Assembly (NCBI RefSeq): GCF_030269925.1
Contig: NC_085135.1
Coordinates: 4,278,753 to 4,342,752 of the forward strand
DNA length: 64,000 nucleotides
Direction of reading: 5' to 3'
Source of the DNA: Bombyx mori
Taxonomy: Eukaryota > Arthropoda > Insecta > Lepidoptera > Bombycidae
Shown: positions 49,464-60,625 of the stretch, piece after piece
Layout: every line of letters begins with the position of its first letter
How positions within the stretch are numbered: position 1 is the stretch's first letter
Translations under genes and position numbers: made by a program
The notes under the pieces: model-generated
What the model saw: only the letters and a program-made list of their open reading frames with translations
What the model was told of the DNA's origin: nothing
Databases searched by the model: none

Positions 49464-50512
49464 GGAGTTTACTCCTTTAGAATCGATTTACATATATAGG
49501 CCCGGGGTATGAAAATTATGGGGACCAAAATCGTACTAGCATGTCACACGAAATGCGTTATGCGCACGTCACACGAAATGCGCGCCGGGCTGCTGCGCCG
49601 GCAGTCCGCCACAAAGCCTCGTACTGATCGCGCGTTTCTCTCATTATTGTATTTTCATATATTTGTTAGTCGTTTGTTTTGTGTCTCGTTAATTTGTTAA
49701 TAATCTGTAGTGTATCGTGTTGTCGTAATATAGAACTATTTCTCGTATTGTTTCGTTTCATTTTTTATATCCAGTAAACTCCAGTCGTGCGTCGGAGCGG
49801 ACACACACACTTTTTTTGGAGTTTACTCCTTTAGAATCGATTTACATATATAGGCCCGGGGTATGAAAATTATGGGGACCAAAATCGTACTAGCATGTCA
49901 CACGAAATGCGTTATGCGCATGTCACACGAAATGCGCGCCGGGCTGCTGCGCCGGCAGTCCGCCACAAAGCCTCGTACTGATCGCGCGTTTCTCTCATTA
50001 TTGTATTTTCATATATTTGTTAGTCGTTTGTTTTGTGTCTCGTTAATTTGTTAATAATCTGTAGTGTATCGTGTTGTCGTAATATAGAACTATTTCTCGT
50101 ATTGTTTCGTTTAATTTTTTATATCCAGTAAACTCCAGTCGTGCGTCGGAGCGGACACACACACTTTTTTGGAGTTTACTCCTTTAGAATCGATTTACAT
50201 ATATAGGCCCGGGGTATGAAAATTATGGGGACCAAAATCGTACTAGCATGTCACACGAAATGCGTTATGCGCATTTCGTGTGACATGCTAGTACATGCGC
50301 CGGCAGTCCGCCACAAAGCCTCGTACTGATCGCGCGTTTCTCTCATTATTGTATTTTCATATATTTGTTAGTCGTTTGTTTTGTGTCTCGTTAATTTGTT
50401 AATAATCTGTAGTGTATCGTGTTGTCGTAATATAGAACTATTTCTCGTATTGTTTCGTTTAATTTTTTATATCCAGTAAACTCCAGTCGTGCGTCGGAGC
50501 GGACACACACAC
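49464..50512 (+). repeat. 354-bp tandem repeat, three units
   Basis: Units start at 49464, 49818 and 50171 with ggagtttactcctttagaat and end in gcggacacacacac plus a T run. Units 1 and 2 differ by only a few bases. Each contains two copies of gtcacacgaaatgcg (in unit 3 the second is replaced by an inverted copy), a GC-rich block and an AT-rich half. The first unit abuts the broken transposase-like gene; the third is followed by jockey J7. No conserved frame: the 61-67 codon open stretches are by-products. Confidence 0.93.
50240..50294. repeat. Perfect 25-bp-arm palindrome in repeat unit 3
   Basis: Arm 50240-50264 and arm 50270-50294 are exact reverse complements with the loop ttatg. Units 1 and 2 have ordinary sequence at this place, so unit 3 acquired an inverted duplication of about 25 bases and lost about the same length (the second gtcacacgaaatgcg and the gccgggctgct block). 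Confidence 0.95.
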
Positions 50513-53336
50513 TTTTTTTTTTTTATGATTGAAGGGTTACTGGTGGCCCGGAGGCCTTTCCAGTTTCACCAGGACAGGTGGGCGAGCAAAGGCTCACCCA
50601 GGAGGGGTGGGATTTGCTAACAGCTACCCGAGCGCCTCCGAAGGAGACCTAACAGCTCAAGAGTAGCTGCTTCGCGAATGGATCTACTACCGGATCGGAA
50701 TCGCGACCCGCTGAGAAGATCCGGCGAGAAACTCAGCGAGCTGATTCATGGGTTACGTTGCACGGCGAACTCTTTGTCGAGTTCGACGAGTACGGTTACC
50801 GAGGTCCCTAAGCCTTCTCCTAGTGTTAGAGCTGAAGGCGTCTAATGCAAAGGTTATTGGATCTGATGGATCCGTAAGGACGTGTCTAGGGCGTCGACGG
50901 TGACTGGCTCCTGCGTGATCAGGATTCGGGGAGTAGTCAGCGGCGGCAACGATAAGGCGATTATCATGACGCATAGACTTATCGAAGTACCGTTCCGACG
51001 CTGACTTCATGTATTTATGGATAGATTCGAGGCCCAGGTCGTCGTGTCGGTGAACGTTCCTCACGAACCACGGAGCTCCGACGGCTAACCTGCAAAAGCG
51101 GGATTGTAGAGATTGGAGGGTGTCAATGTGTGTGCGGGCCGCGTGAGCGAACACCACACTGGCGTAAGTCATGACGGGCCTTATGCAAGTTTTGTAAAGT
51201 GTCACCTTGTTCCGAAGGGACATTTTACTCCGCTTACAGATCATGGGGTAGAGTCTACCGAGAATAAACGCGGCACGGTCACGGACTGATTTTATATGCG
51301 GGCGGAATGTCATCGATGCATCCAGGGTAACGCCCAGGTACTTGACCTTCCTGGCCCAGGGTATGGGTTGTCTAAAGAGAGTGATCGGGGGTGTGAGATT
51401 CCTCCTCCTAATCCGGGAGGAAATCCGTGTGGAGCTTCCCCTCTGAAATAGCACCGCAGTACTTTTCGCTGGGTTGATGTCTATGCGCCATTTTCGGAAC
51501 CACTGTCCTAGGGCTAGGGCTGCGCTCTGAAGCTTCTTCGCGATTAGGGACTTGTTTCTACTGGAATAGTAAACAGTCGTGTCGTCGGCGAATAAAGCTA
51601 AATGGGTCGGCGGCGACCGGGGAATATCGTTAACGAATAAGCTAAATAGGAGGGGTGAGAGGACAGAGCCTTGCGGGACTCCAGCTGTGAGAGGTCGTGG
51701 GGAGGAGCGGGTTCCCTCGACTCGTTATCGAAAAGAGCGGTTCGACAAGAAGTCCCGTATGATGAGCACGAGACTATCCGGCACGCCCATGTTGAATAGT
51801 TTGAAAATCAAACCGTTGTGCCAGACTTTGTCGAACGCTTTTGCGACGTCGAAGAAGAGAGCTTCCGTGTATAACGGTTTTGGTCGATTGAGCCCCACAA
51901 GAATGTGCTCCGTGAGGCGGTGCACCTGTTGAACACATGAGTGATTTGTACGGAATCCGAATTGTTCATCGATGAGAATGGCCTTGGATGAGACGAAGTC
52001 TCTGAGGCGTTTGTAGAGCAGACGCTCATACATTTTGTCTAGAGACATGAGGAGGCTAATCGGGCGGTAGCTCGTCGGATGATTTTTTGGTTTACCGGGT
52101 TTATGTATGCCGATAACGTCCGCTTCTTTCCACACAGCGGGAAAGATACAGTTCGCCATAGCGGCATTGAAAATAGATGCCAACATCACGATGAGTTGGA
52201 CGGGTAGAAGTTTAATAACGCGGTTGGATATACCGTCGGAACCGGGAGCCTTGCGAGGACGTAGGTCTTTGATCAAGTCTTTAACTTCCATCGGGGTGAC
52301 GGGTGGTAACGCATCCGAGGGTGGCAAGGAGACTCTGCGTTCTACCTCACTGTCTACTAATTCTACATGAACAGGGTCCGCGGATTGAGTGCTGGGCGTG
52401 CACTGGGTTTGCAATGTATCGGCCAGCAGCTCTGCTTTTTCGTCATCATCAAACGCTGCGAGTCGGCCTGAGGGGCCTACGAGGGGGGGCATAGTTACTA
52501 CCGTATCCGATTTGAGAGTACGAGCTAAGCGGTAGTAAGACCTTTGAGAGGGCGCGAGTCCTTCTAAGAAATCAGACCATCTGGCATCTCGGACTTCAGT
52601 GATGCGAGACTTTACGTCGCGTTGTAGGGCACGCATTCGAATACGATTTTCTGCGGTAGGATACCAATCGTACGCACGGATCGAAGCGTTCTTAGCTCTA
52701 AGGAGTTCCCTAATATCGTCGGGCAATTTAAAGCGGTGAAGGAAGTCCTCCGCTATAACTTTTTTCGATGATCGATCTAATGTCGAGGTGATGTGTGACG
52801 TTAAGATGTCTATGGCTTCAGCGGTATCCTGAGGAGACGGGGTAGAGTCCGGGTTAAACGGGAGCGATGGTGGATCAGATTCAGCCAGGCTGATGCCCAA
52901 CGTGTGCCAATCCACCACAGTCCTCGTGACGGGAACGGAGTCGGGAGCGCGACCGAGCTTCATAACGACGGGACGGTGGTCTGAATCTAACTCTGAAACT
53001 ACTTCGATCGAGTGTAAGCTCAGAGTTACGTTTTTTAATAACGCTATGTCGAGTATATCCGGGCGATGCGCGATATTAAGCGGGTAGTGAGTCGGGGTTA
53101 GCGGAGCGACGATATCGAAGGCGAGATCATCGACTAACGCGTGAAGCCGCCTGCCATTCGGGGTTGTGGTGTGTGAGTTCCACCTGATGTGTTTACAATT
53201 TAGGTCGCCCGCCAGAATGACAGAGCTCCCCATGCCGAGCAGCGCCTCGATATCACTGCTTAGAACGATCTTATCCGGTGGAAGATAAACGGACGCGATA
53301 ACGATCGGCGCGTGTCCCGTCAGTGAGATTCGGCAC
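50513..53336 (-). mobile_element. Jockey copy J7, 5'-truncated
   Basis: T run 50513-50524, the family 3' UTR, RT and endonuclease back to VCRISLTGH at 53336. It is long and well kept. It joins directly to a jockey 5' end in the opposite orientation at 53337. Confidence 0.9.
50753..53336 (-). pseudogene. J7 ORF2 with one nonsense codon
   Basis: One reading frame of the jockey ORF2 from the endonuclease (VILAGDLNCKH, SDHRPVVMKLG) to the C-terminus (RRTRQRVRRAT at 50753). It is interrupted once by TAA at 51725-51727, where other copies have TAT (SFRYRVEG). The frame is otherwise open (51725-53233 upstream; downstream open to 50753). The RT blocks RKAPGSDGISNRV, FFDVAKAFDKVWH and FADD are present. 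The first about 95 residues are missing because of the junction at 53336. Confidence 0.88.
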
Positions 53337-53453
53337 AGTCCGACAGAAGCACCCGCCGCCTGCGGACGTGCTCACCGACCACTCAATCGCCCGGCCATTG
53401 TTCGCCTGGTTTTATTGTTAGCCCGGCCTTTGTTCACCCGGCTTTTGTTCGTG
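53337..53453 (+). mobile_element. Jockey 5' UTR start (J8), inverted against J7
   Basis: agtccgacagaagcacccgc is the exact start of a jockey element (compare J3 at 28114, minus strand). About 117 bases of 5' UTR follow in plus orientation (cgcccggccattgttcgcc), then the text changes at 53454 to an R1-type fragment. Confidence 0.82.
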
Positions 53454-53454
53454 T

Positions 53455-53905
53455 TGGAAGGCGATGTTCGACTTCTGCGTGTGCACCATCTCGCAGAAGG
53501 AGGCAGCGGGGCACGTGAGAGACGCGCAAGCCCGCCGCCGTCGAGCGGGGGCCAGGGAGGCGGATCTCGCCCAAGCCCTGGCCCTCTAAGTGTTTCGGGT
53601 CCCCCTCACATGTCGGTCTGGGGACCGGCGAGGGGGGCCTAAGAAGACGACGTGCAAGCTGCTCTGCACGCGTTTTACGCAAGAGCATCCGGGTGATGGA
53701 AGACCGGCTATCCTCGACCCACGCTGGTTCTGACCCAGCGGGGTATTCCGTAGGATAGACCATTCTAACCGGCGCCATCTAGGCGGGCTTCGGATAGCCT
53801 GCCGACCGAGAGGGTTGGTGGTCGTGGCGCCGACGACCGCCAGTCCGGCGTCCCGAGGGGGAGGGTGATGGGAGAGATGTGCTCCGCACTAAACGCGTCA
53901 CTTTC
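53455..53905 (+). mobile_element. R1-clade fragment of a second subfamily
   Basis: Starts WKAMFDFCVCTISQKEAA, the extreme C-terminus of an R1-type ORF2 similar to but distinct from the one at 57375 (WKAMLDFCESTISQKEAAE), ends its frame at about 53589, and continues with a GC-rich 3' UTR that is only loosely similar (gctggttctgacccagcggg versus gctggttctggtccagcggg). No poly-A tail is visible. Confidence 0.7.
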
Positions 53906-54057
53906 CCCCCTTTGCCTTTTCATGAGTTTTGTCTCATGCGAGTTCGTTCCCGTACTCCTCCGAAACCGCTTGACCGATTCTCATGAAATTTTTTATGCAT
54001 GTTCAGTAAGCCTGAGAATCGGCTACTATCTATTTTTCATACCCCTAAGTGATTAGG
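53906..54057 (+). repeat. Dispersed repeat fragment
   Basis: Contains ccgaaaccgcttgaccgatt and gagaatcggctactatctat, words common in moth non-autonomous elements of Helitron-like type (compare ggaccgatttg at 18276). Class uncertain. It replaces the poly-A end of the R1-clade copy to its right. Confidence 0.4.
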
Positions 54058-56824
54058 GTTGAGCAGACCGCGAGCCCAAGGATTTTAGGACCCACCCACT
54101 AAACGACTCCCCTGCACTCTTACACCCGACGTCCGATCCCCTCCGAGGTCAGAACCCGGATGAGGTAGGGGGGCTACCGCGGTCAACACTACAACCAGAC
54201 GGCGCGGCTCACCCCAAGGACGCCCAGCCGACGGAGCCTTCGAGGCGAATCGAAGGCTCTGAAACGTCGGCCGTCTCGGTACGGCAGCCCGTCGGGCCGC
54301 CCAGACGGTGCCGCTGGTGTCCCGGAATACCCCGCTGGACCAGAACCAGCCTGCCGGGTCGGGACGCGATACACCGTCGACCGGTCGCTCTAATCACTCC
54401 ACGGCAGCGCGCTAGAGTGCTGGTAGCGCGCCGCGCGGCCTCACCCCTCAGGTCGCCCCTTGACCTTCACCGGGGGGAGGCCGCCACCTACAGGGGCCGG
54501 GACGTACGGGCGTATTCCCGCCTCCGGCCCCCGGCTCGACGGCGACGGATCGGTGCGGAAAGGGAAGAGCTCTCCCTCTCTCGCTCCGCCGCCTCCTTCT
54601 GCGAGATGGTGGACTCGCAGAAGTCGAGCATCGCCTTCCAGGACGCGTCGCTGCCGAGCATCGTAGCCACGACGCGCGGCAGCGAGAGGTCCTCTCCTAT
54701 GACCGCGACGAGGGCGGCGCGTTGCTTGTCGAATCCAGAGCAACGCGCCAATGTATGTTCCGCTGTGTCATCCTCGTCGCGGTCAGCGCAGTGGTGGCAC
54801 TGCGCCGTCGGTTCCCTTCCGGCTATTTTGAAAAGGTACCGGCCAAAACAACCATGGCCGGTCAACATTTGCGTCAGCCGGAAGGTGAGGCATCCGCGGT
54901 CGCGGCCCACCCAGTCCGCGAGAACCGGGCGGACCGCCTCGACGGTACGGAGGCTGGCCGACGGGTCCGCCAAGCGGCGAGACCACGCCTCCAGCACGGA
55001 CCGCCGAGATTGGAGCCTCCGCGCTCGAACTACTCCTTCGCCGGGGCGCCCTTCCCCCCTAGAGCGAAGGTCGCTACGCCACCGGTAATCGGCAGCGAGC
55101 GCCTCCGCCTCCAGGTCCCAGGGTGGCGTCCCGGCGAGCAAGCACGCCGCCTCGAAGGAGACGGTGCGGTATCCTGGGATCGCCCTGACCGCGATCGCGC
55201 GCTGCGGACGTCGCAGCGCCGCGACGTTCTTGCGGGTCAGGGCGTGGCACCATACGGGAGCCCCGTATAGTGCCATTGACCGCACCACCCCCATGTAGAG
55301 GCGGCGCGCCACCTGATCGGGACCCCCGACGTTTGGAAGAAGCCGGCTCAGAGAGCCGGCCGTTGCCATCAGTCGAGGGCCCAACTTCTCAAAGTGAGCG
55401 CGGAAGTTCCACCGACCATCCAGTTCGAGGCCGAGGTACCGAAGACCGGTCACCCCGACCCCGACGCGGACGCCTCCGATCACGAGGTGGGCACCCAGAG
55501 GTGGCGCTCGTCCCGGCCCGTGAAACAACAGGGCCTGGGTTTTGTCGAGCGCCACCTCGAGCCCCAACCGTCGGATCCTTGTGACGACGTGTGCCACGCC
55601 TGCGCACGCCAGACGGGTAGACTCCCGGTAGTCCCTCCCCGGAGCCACGACCAACGTGTCGTCGGCGTAACAAATTACGCTCAGCCCGGGGAGGGGACCC
55701 CGAATGACGCCCCGCAGGACCCAGTCGTAGCCGATGTTCCACAGCAGGGGGCCCAGGACAGACCCCTGCGGAACACCGCGCTCGACCGGAAAGCGGTACA
55801 TCGCCCCACCGTGTCCGATGCACTGGATCGACCTGCCCTCGAGGTAGGAGCCGATCAGTCGGCGGAGGTATGCGGGGACGCCGTGATACTCCAGCGCCCC
55901 CGCGATCACCAACTAGGGCAGGGTGTTGAAGGCGTTCCTTACATCTAAGGATAACGCCATCGCCACCCCGCCCCGGGATACGGCTTCGTCGGAGAGGGCA
56001 CGCACGCGCAGAATTGCGTCTATCGTCGAGCGGCCCTCTCTGAAGCCGTACTGTTCCGCCGAAAGATCGGGACCCGTCTCGGTCAGGTGCCGGACGATGC
56101 GGGCCGCGACGATCCTCTCGAGCATCTTGCCCGCTTCGTCCAGCAACACGATGGGGCGATAGCCCGTGGGTGAGTCCGCGGGGCGCCCGTCCTTCCGCAG
56201 AAGGACCAGTCTGCCCGTCTTCCATTTCGACGGGAACCGTCCCGACTCGAGGCACGCTTCGAAAAGCCCCCCGAGCCGGTCCCCTAGGGCCTCGAAGGCC
56301 AAGCTCCAGACCCGGCCGTGAACGCCGTCAGGGCCGGGGGCCGCGTCCTTCGCTCTCATTCTGGACACGGCCGCATGGATCTCCGCCCCCGTGATAGGGG
56401 GAGGGGGCTCCTCGGCAGCGGGAACGCTGGGGCGACGCGGAGGCGTGCCCCACGTGGTGTCCATCTGGGGGGGCTCAAAGTCCCCCCCCGCTGCCGGCGG
56501 GAAGAGTGCCGCAACAATTTCCCGCAGCTGCCGAGGCTGGAGCCGCTCGGTCACCGGGAGCGCCCACGGCTGCAGTTTCCTGCGAACCATCTTGTATGGG
56601 CGCCCCCAGGGATCTTCGTCGAGCGACTCCAGGAGAGTCTTCATGCTCTGCTTCTTGGCCTCGCCGATGGCCAGCTGCAGCGCCGTCTGCTTTTGACGAC
56701 AGTCAGCGTGCAGCTGGGCCGCCGTCTCCGCGAACGCAGCGTCGCGACGACGGCGGCGGCGGTGGCGTGCGCTCCGGCGGCGCGCCCTCACGCACTCCTC
56801 GCGGAGTCTTGCGATCTCGGGCGA
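54058..56824 (-). mobile_element. R1-clade LINE copy, truncated at both ends
   Basis: Minus-strand copy of the family complete at 56839. It lacks the last about 80 bases of the 3' UTR and the poly-A, and its 5' end is in the linker between endonuclease and RT (SPEIARLREE). A 14-base unassigned word, gggttgtccacccc, separates it from the poly-A of the next copy. Confidence 0.9.
54488..56824 (-). pseudogene. R1-clade ORF2 part with one nonsense codon
   Basis: Reads from EIARLREECVRARRR through RT blocks KDAAPGPDGVHGRV, GYRPIVLLDEAGKM, LSLDVRNAFNTLP, GVPQGSVLGPLLW and YADDTLVVAP to the C-terminal CCHC (CHHCADRDEDDTAEHTLARC). TAG at 55913-55915 replaces TGG (NTLPW in the intact copy), splitting the frame into 55913-56824 and 54488-55912. 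Otherwise it is open, differing from the intact copy at scattered sites. Confidence 0.88.
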
Positions 56825-57374
56825 GGGTTGTCCACCCCTTTTTTTTTTTTTTTTTTTTTTCGGGTAGAGGGCCGAACCTCCTACGAGGTCCCCGCGCAAA
56901 AGGGGCGCGCGGGGTATGTGAGACTCAACGATCTGCATGGTGTTGTGAGCAGACCGCGGGCCCAAGGATTTTAGGACCCACCCACTAAACGACTCCCCTG
57001 CACTCTTACACCCGACGTCCGATCCCCTCCGAGGTCAGAACCCGGATGAGGTAGGGGGGCTACCGCGGTCAACACTACAACCAGACGGCGCGGCTCACCC
57101 CAAGGACGCCCAGCCGACGGAGCCTTCGAGGCGAATCGAAGGCTCTGAAACGTCGGCCGTCTCGGTACGGCAGCCCGTCGGGCCGCCCAGACGGTGCCGC
57201 TGGTGTCCCGGAATACCCCGCTGGACCAGAACCAGCCTGCCGGGTCGGGACGCGATACACCGTCGACCGGTCGCTCTATTCACTCCACGGCAGCGCGCTA
57301 GAGTGCTGGTAGCGCGCCGCGCGGCCTCACCCCCTCAGGTCGCCCCTTGACCTTCACCGGGGGGAGGCCGCCAC

Positions 57375-60300
57375 CTACAGGGGCCGGGACGTACGGGCAT
57401 ATTCCCGCCTCCGGCCCCCGGCTCGACGGCGACGGATCGGTGCGGAAAGGGAAGAGCTCTCCCTCTCTCGCTCCGCCGCCTCCTTCTGCGAGATGGTGGA
57501 CTCGCAGAAGTCGAGCATCGCCTTCCAGGACGCGTCGCTGCCGAGCATCGTAGCCACGACGCGCGGCAGCGAGAGGTCCTCTCCAATGACCGCGACGAGG
57601 GCGGCGCGTTGCTCGTCGAATCCAGAGCAACGCGCCAGCGTGTGTTCCGCTGTATCTTCCTCGTCGCGGTCCGCGCAGTGGTGGCACTGCGCCGTCGGTT
57701 CCCTTCCGGCTATCTTGTGCAAGTACCGGCCGAAACAACCATGGCCGGTAAGCATCTGCGTTAGCCGGAAGGTGAGGCATCCGCGGTCGCGGCCCACCCA
57801 GTCCGCGAGAACCGGGCGGACCGCCTCGACGGTTCGGAGGCCGGCCGACGGGTCCGCCAAGCGGCGAGACCACGCCTCCAGCACGGACCGCCGAGATTGG
57901 AGCCTCCGCGCTCGAACTACTCCTTCGCCGGGGCGCCCTTCCCCCCTAGAGCGAAGGTCGCTACGCCACCGGTAATCGGCAGCGAGCGCCTCCGCCTCCA
58001 GCTCCCAGGGTGGGGTCCCGGCGAGCAAGCACGCCGCCTCGAATGAGACGGTGCGGTATCCTCGGATCGCCCTGACCGCAATCGCGCGCTGCGGACGTCG
58101 CAGCGCCGCTACGTTCTTGCGGGTCAGGGCGTGGCACCATACGGGAGCCCCGTATAGTGCCATCGACCGCACCACCCCCATGTAGAGGCGGCGCGCCACC
58201 TGATCGGGACCCCCGACGTTTGGAAGCAGCCGGCTCAAAGAGCCGGCCGTCGCCATCAGTCGAGGGCCCAACTTCTCAAAGTGAGCGCGGAAGTTCCACC
58301 GACCGTCCAGTTCGAGGCCGAGGTACCGAAGACCGGTCACCCCGACCCCGACGCGGACGCCTCCGATCACGAGGTGGGCACCCAGAGGCGGCGCTCGTCC
58401 CGGCCCGTGAAATAACAGGGCCTGGGTTTTGTCGAGCGCCACCTCGAGCCCCAACCGTCGGATCCTAGTGACGACGTGTGCCACGCCTGCGCACGCCAGA
58501 CGGGCAGACTCCCGGTAGTCCCTCCCCGGAGCCACGACCAACGTGTCGTCGGCGTAACAAATTACGCTCAGCCCGGGGAGGGGACCCCGAATGACGCCCC
58601 GCAGGACCCAGTCGTAGCCGATGTTCCACAGCAGGGGGCCCAGGACAGACCCCTGCGGAACACCGCGCTCGACCGGAAAGCGGTACATCGCCCCACCGTG
58701 TCCGATGCACTGGATCGACCTGCCCTCGAGGTAGGAGCCGATCAGTCGACGGAGGTATGCGGGGACGCCGTGATACTCCAGCGCCCCCGCGATCACCGAC
58801 CAGGGCAGGGTGTTGAAGGCGTTCCTTACATCTAAGGATAACGCCATCGCCACCCCGCCCCGGGATACGGCTTCGTCGGAGAGGGCACGCACGCGCAAAA
58901 TCGCGTCGATCGTCGAGCGGCCCTCTCTGAAGCCGTATTGCTCCGCCGAAAGATCGGGACCCGTCTCGGTCAGGTGCCGGACGATGCGGGCCGCGACAAT
59001 CCTCTCGAGCATCTTGCCCGCTTCGTCCAGCAACACGATGGGGCGATATCCCGCAGGTGAGTCCGCGGGGCGCCCGTCCTTCCGCAGAAGGACCAGTCTG
59101 CCCGTCTTCCATTTCGACGGGAACCGTCCCGACTCGAGGCACGCTTCGAAAAGCCCCCCGAGCCGGTCCCCTAGGGCCTCGAAGGCCAAGCTCCAGACCC
59201 GGCCGTGAACGCCGTCAGGGCCGGGGGCCGCGTCCTTCGCTCTCATTCTGGACACGGCCGCATGGATCTCCGCCCCCGTGATAGGGGGCGGGGGCTCCTC
59301 GGCAGCGGGAACGCTGGGGCGACGCGGAGGCGTGCCCCACGTGGCGTCCATCTGGGGGGGCTCAAAGTCCCCCCCCGCTGCCGGCGGGAAAAGCGCTGAA
59401 ACTATTTCCCGCAGCTGCCGAGGCTGGAGCCGCTCGGTCACCGGGAGCGCCCACGGCTGCAGTTTCCTGCGAACCATCTTGTATGGGCGCCCCCAGGGAT
59501 CTTCATCGAGCGACTCCAGGAGAGTCTTCATGCTCTGCTTCTTGGCCTCGCCGATGGCCAGCTGCAGCGCCGTCTGCTTTTGACGACAGTCAGCGTGCAG
59601 CTGGGCCGCCGTCTCCGCGAACGCAGCGTCGCGACGACGGCGGCGGCGGTGGCGTGCGCTCCGGCGGCGCGCCCTCACGCACTCCTCTCGGAGTCTTGCG
59701 ATCTCGGGCGACCACCAGAACGCACCCCCACGTGGTGCTCGGGGGCCGACCCGGGGCATGGCGGCATCGCAAATGTTTGCCATGGTGCCCCGGAACCAGT
59801 CGACCTCCGCATCCACGTCCGCGAGCCGCGCGGGTTTTGGCGCCCACGCAGCAACAGCGGCCGCCTCCATCAGCAACTCCTTGTTCATCCGTTTCAAGGC
59901 CCACCTGGGGAACGAACGGGGTGCACCTTGCGGGAGCTCCTCCTCGCCGCGGGCGCCCGCGGCTGACGACGACGACAAGGAGGAGGCAGAGAGCTCAAAT
60001 CGGACGTATCTGTGGTCCGAGAGCGTCTCCGCCCCCTCCAGTACGCGCCAGCCGCGGGTGCGGCGCACGGCGGACGGGGACGCGAACGTCACGTCCACGT
60101 GAGATTGCCCGTTCCACCGCACGCAAGTCGCGACCGTGCCTCTGTTTAGGAGACAGAGGCCGGTCGCGATCGCCCACTCCGAAAGGGCCTCGCCTCGCGA
60201 ATCCGTGCGGGGGGAGCCCCAAGCCGTACACTTGGCATTGAGGTCCCCCGCGACGATGACTGGGCGGGACCCGAGGCGGTGTAAAAGCGCCTCGAGCCCG

Positions 60301-60623
60301 CCCAGAAACCGTTCGAATTCAGCGAGGCTCCTGTTCGGAGAAAAGTACGCCCCGATCACGACGGTCCCGTCGATCCTAGCCGCGACGTACCCGGGTCCCC
60401 TGGCCACCATATCCAAGGGGGGTAACGCCGCGGACTGTCTTAGTACGATGGCCACGGAGCCGTCGACGTCCCCCATCCAGCAGTCCTGGTCGGTGGGGAC
60501 GAAGTACGGCTCCGCGGCGACAGCGACATCGATTGACCACTCCGCCATGGTGTGGACGAGGAGATCCTGTGCCCTGGCGGAGTGGTTCAAATTGCACTGG
60601 AGGAAGCGGTGGACGCAACCCAT
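57375..60623 (-). CDS. R1-clade ORF2: endonuclease and reverse transcriptase
   Basis: An intact 1082-codon protein. Residues about 1-220: apurinic-type endonuclease (LQCNLNHSARAQDLLVH, VAAEPY, VIVAGDLNAKCTAWGS, and LSDHRYVRFE with the catalytic His). A basic Arg-rich linker (ARRRSARHRRRRRR) follows at about 340. Reverse transcriptase over about 480-760: KDAAPGPDGVHGRV, GYRPIVLLDEAGKM, LSLDVRNAFNTLPW, GVPQGSVLGPLLW and the catalytic CYADDTLVV. The C-terminal region has the CCHC motif CHHCADRDEEDTAEHTLARC near 985. Its ATG (60621-60623) overlaps the ORF1 TAA by one base. No stop or frameshift is seen, so this copy could supply enzyme activity. Confidence 0.93.
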   Translation of the reverse strand: MGCVHRFLQCNLNHSARAQDLLVHTMAEWSIDVAVAAEPYFVPTDQDCWMGDVDGSVAIVLRQSAALPPLDMVARGPGYVAARIDGTVVIGAYFSPNRSLAEFERFLGGLEALLHRLGSRPVIVAGDLNAKCTAWGSPRTDSRGEALSEWAIATGLCLLNRGTVATCVRWNGQSHVDVTFASPSAVRRTRGWRVLEGAETLSDHRYVRFELSASSLSSSSAAGARGEEELPQGAPRSFPRWALKRMNKELLMEAAAVAAWAPKPARLADVDAEVDWFRGTMANICDAAMPRVGPRAPRGGAFWWSPEIARLREECVRARRRSARHRRRRRRDAAFAETAAQLHADCRQKQTALQLAIGEAKKQSMKTLLESLDEDPWGRPYKMVRRKLQPWALPVTERLQPRQLREIVSALFPPAAGGDFEPPQMDATWGTPPRRPSVPAAEEPPPPITGAEIHAAVSRMRAKDAAPGPDGVHGRVWSLAFEALGDRLGGLFEACLESGRFPSKWKTGRLVLLRKDGRPADSPAGYRPIVLLDEAGKMLERIVAARIVRHLTETGPDLSAEQYGFREGRSTIDAILRVRALSDEAVSRGGVAMALSLDVRNAFNTLPWSVIAGALEYHGVPAYLRRLIGSYLEGRSIQCIGHGGAMYRFPVERGVPQGSVLGPLLWNIGYDWVLRGVIRGPLPGLSVICYADDTLVVAPGRDYRESARLACAGVAHVVTRIRRLGLEVALDKTQALLFHGPGRAPPLGAHLVIGGVRVGVGVTGLRYLGLELDGRWNFRAHFEKLGPRLMATAGSLSRLLPNVGGPDQVARRLYMGVVRSMALYGAPVWCHALTRKNVAALRRPQRAIAVRAIRGYRTVSFEAACLLAGTPPWELEAEALAADYRWRSDLRSRGEGRPGEGVVRARRLQSRRSVLEAWSRRLADPSAGLRTVEAVRPVLADWVGRDRGCLTFRLTQMLTGHGCFGRYLHKIAGREPTAQCHHCADRDEEDTAEHTLARCSGFDEQRAALVAVIGEDLSLPRVVATMLGSDASWKAMLDFCESTISQKEAAERERESSSLSAPIRRRRAGGRRREYARTSRPL

Positions 60624-60625
60624 TA
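60621..60625 (-). promoter_or_regulatory. TAATG stop-start junction of ORF1 and ORF2
   Basis: On the minus strand the ORF1 stop TAA and ORF2 start ATG share one base. For SART1 of silkworm it is established that a UAAUG junction drives coupled termination-reinitiation; the same mode is inferred here. Confidence 0.85.

Noticed and set aside
49509..50054. Repeated 63-codon open frames in the 354-bp tandem units
   Set aside because: Low complexity, no motif, not maintained in unit 3; explained by repetition of non-coding DNA.
49464..50512. CRISPR-like array
   Set aside because: Units are about 354 bp, head to tail and nearly identical, with no spacers; the context is animal DNA.
49464..50512. 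Identity with a known sex-determining tandem piRNA precursor of silkworm
   Set aside because: I could not match unit length or sequence from memory, so I make no such claim.
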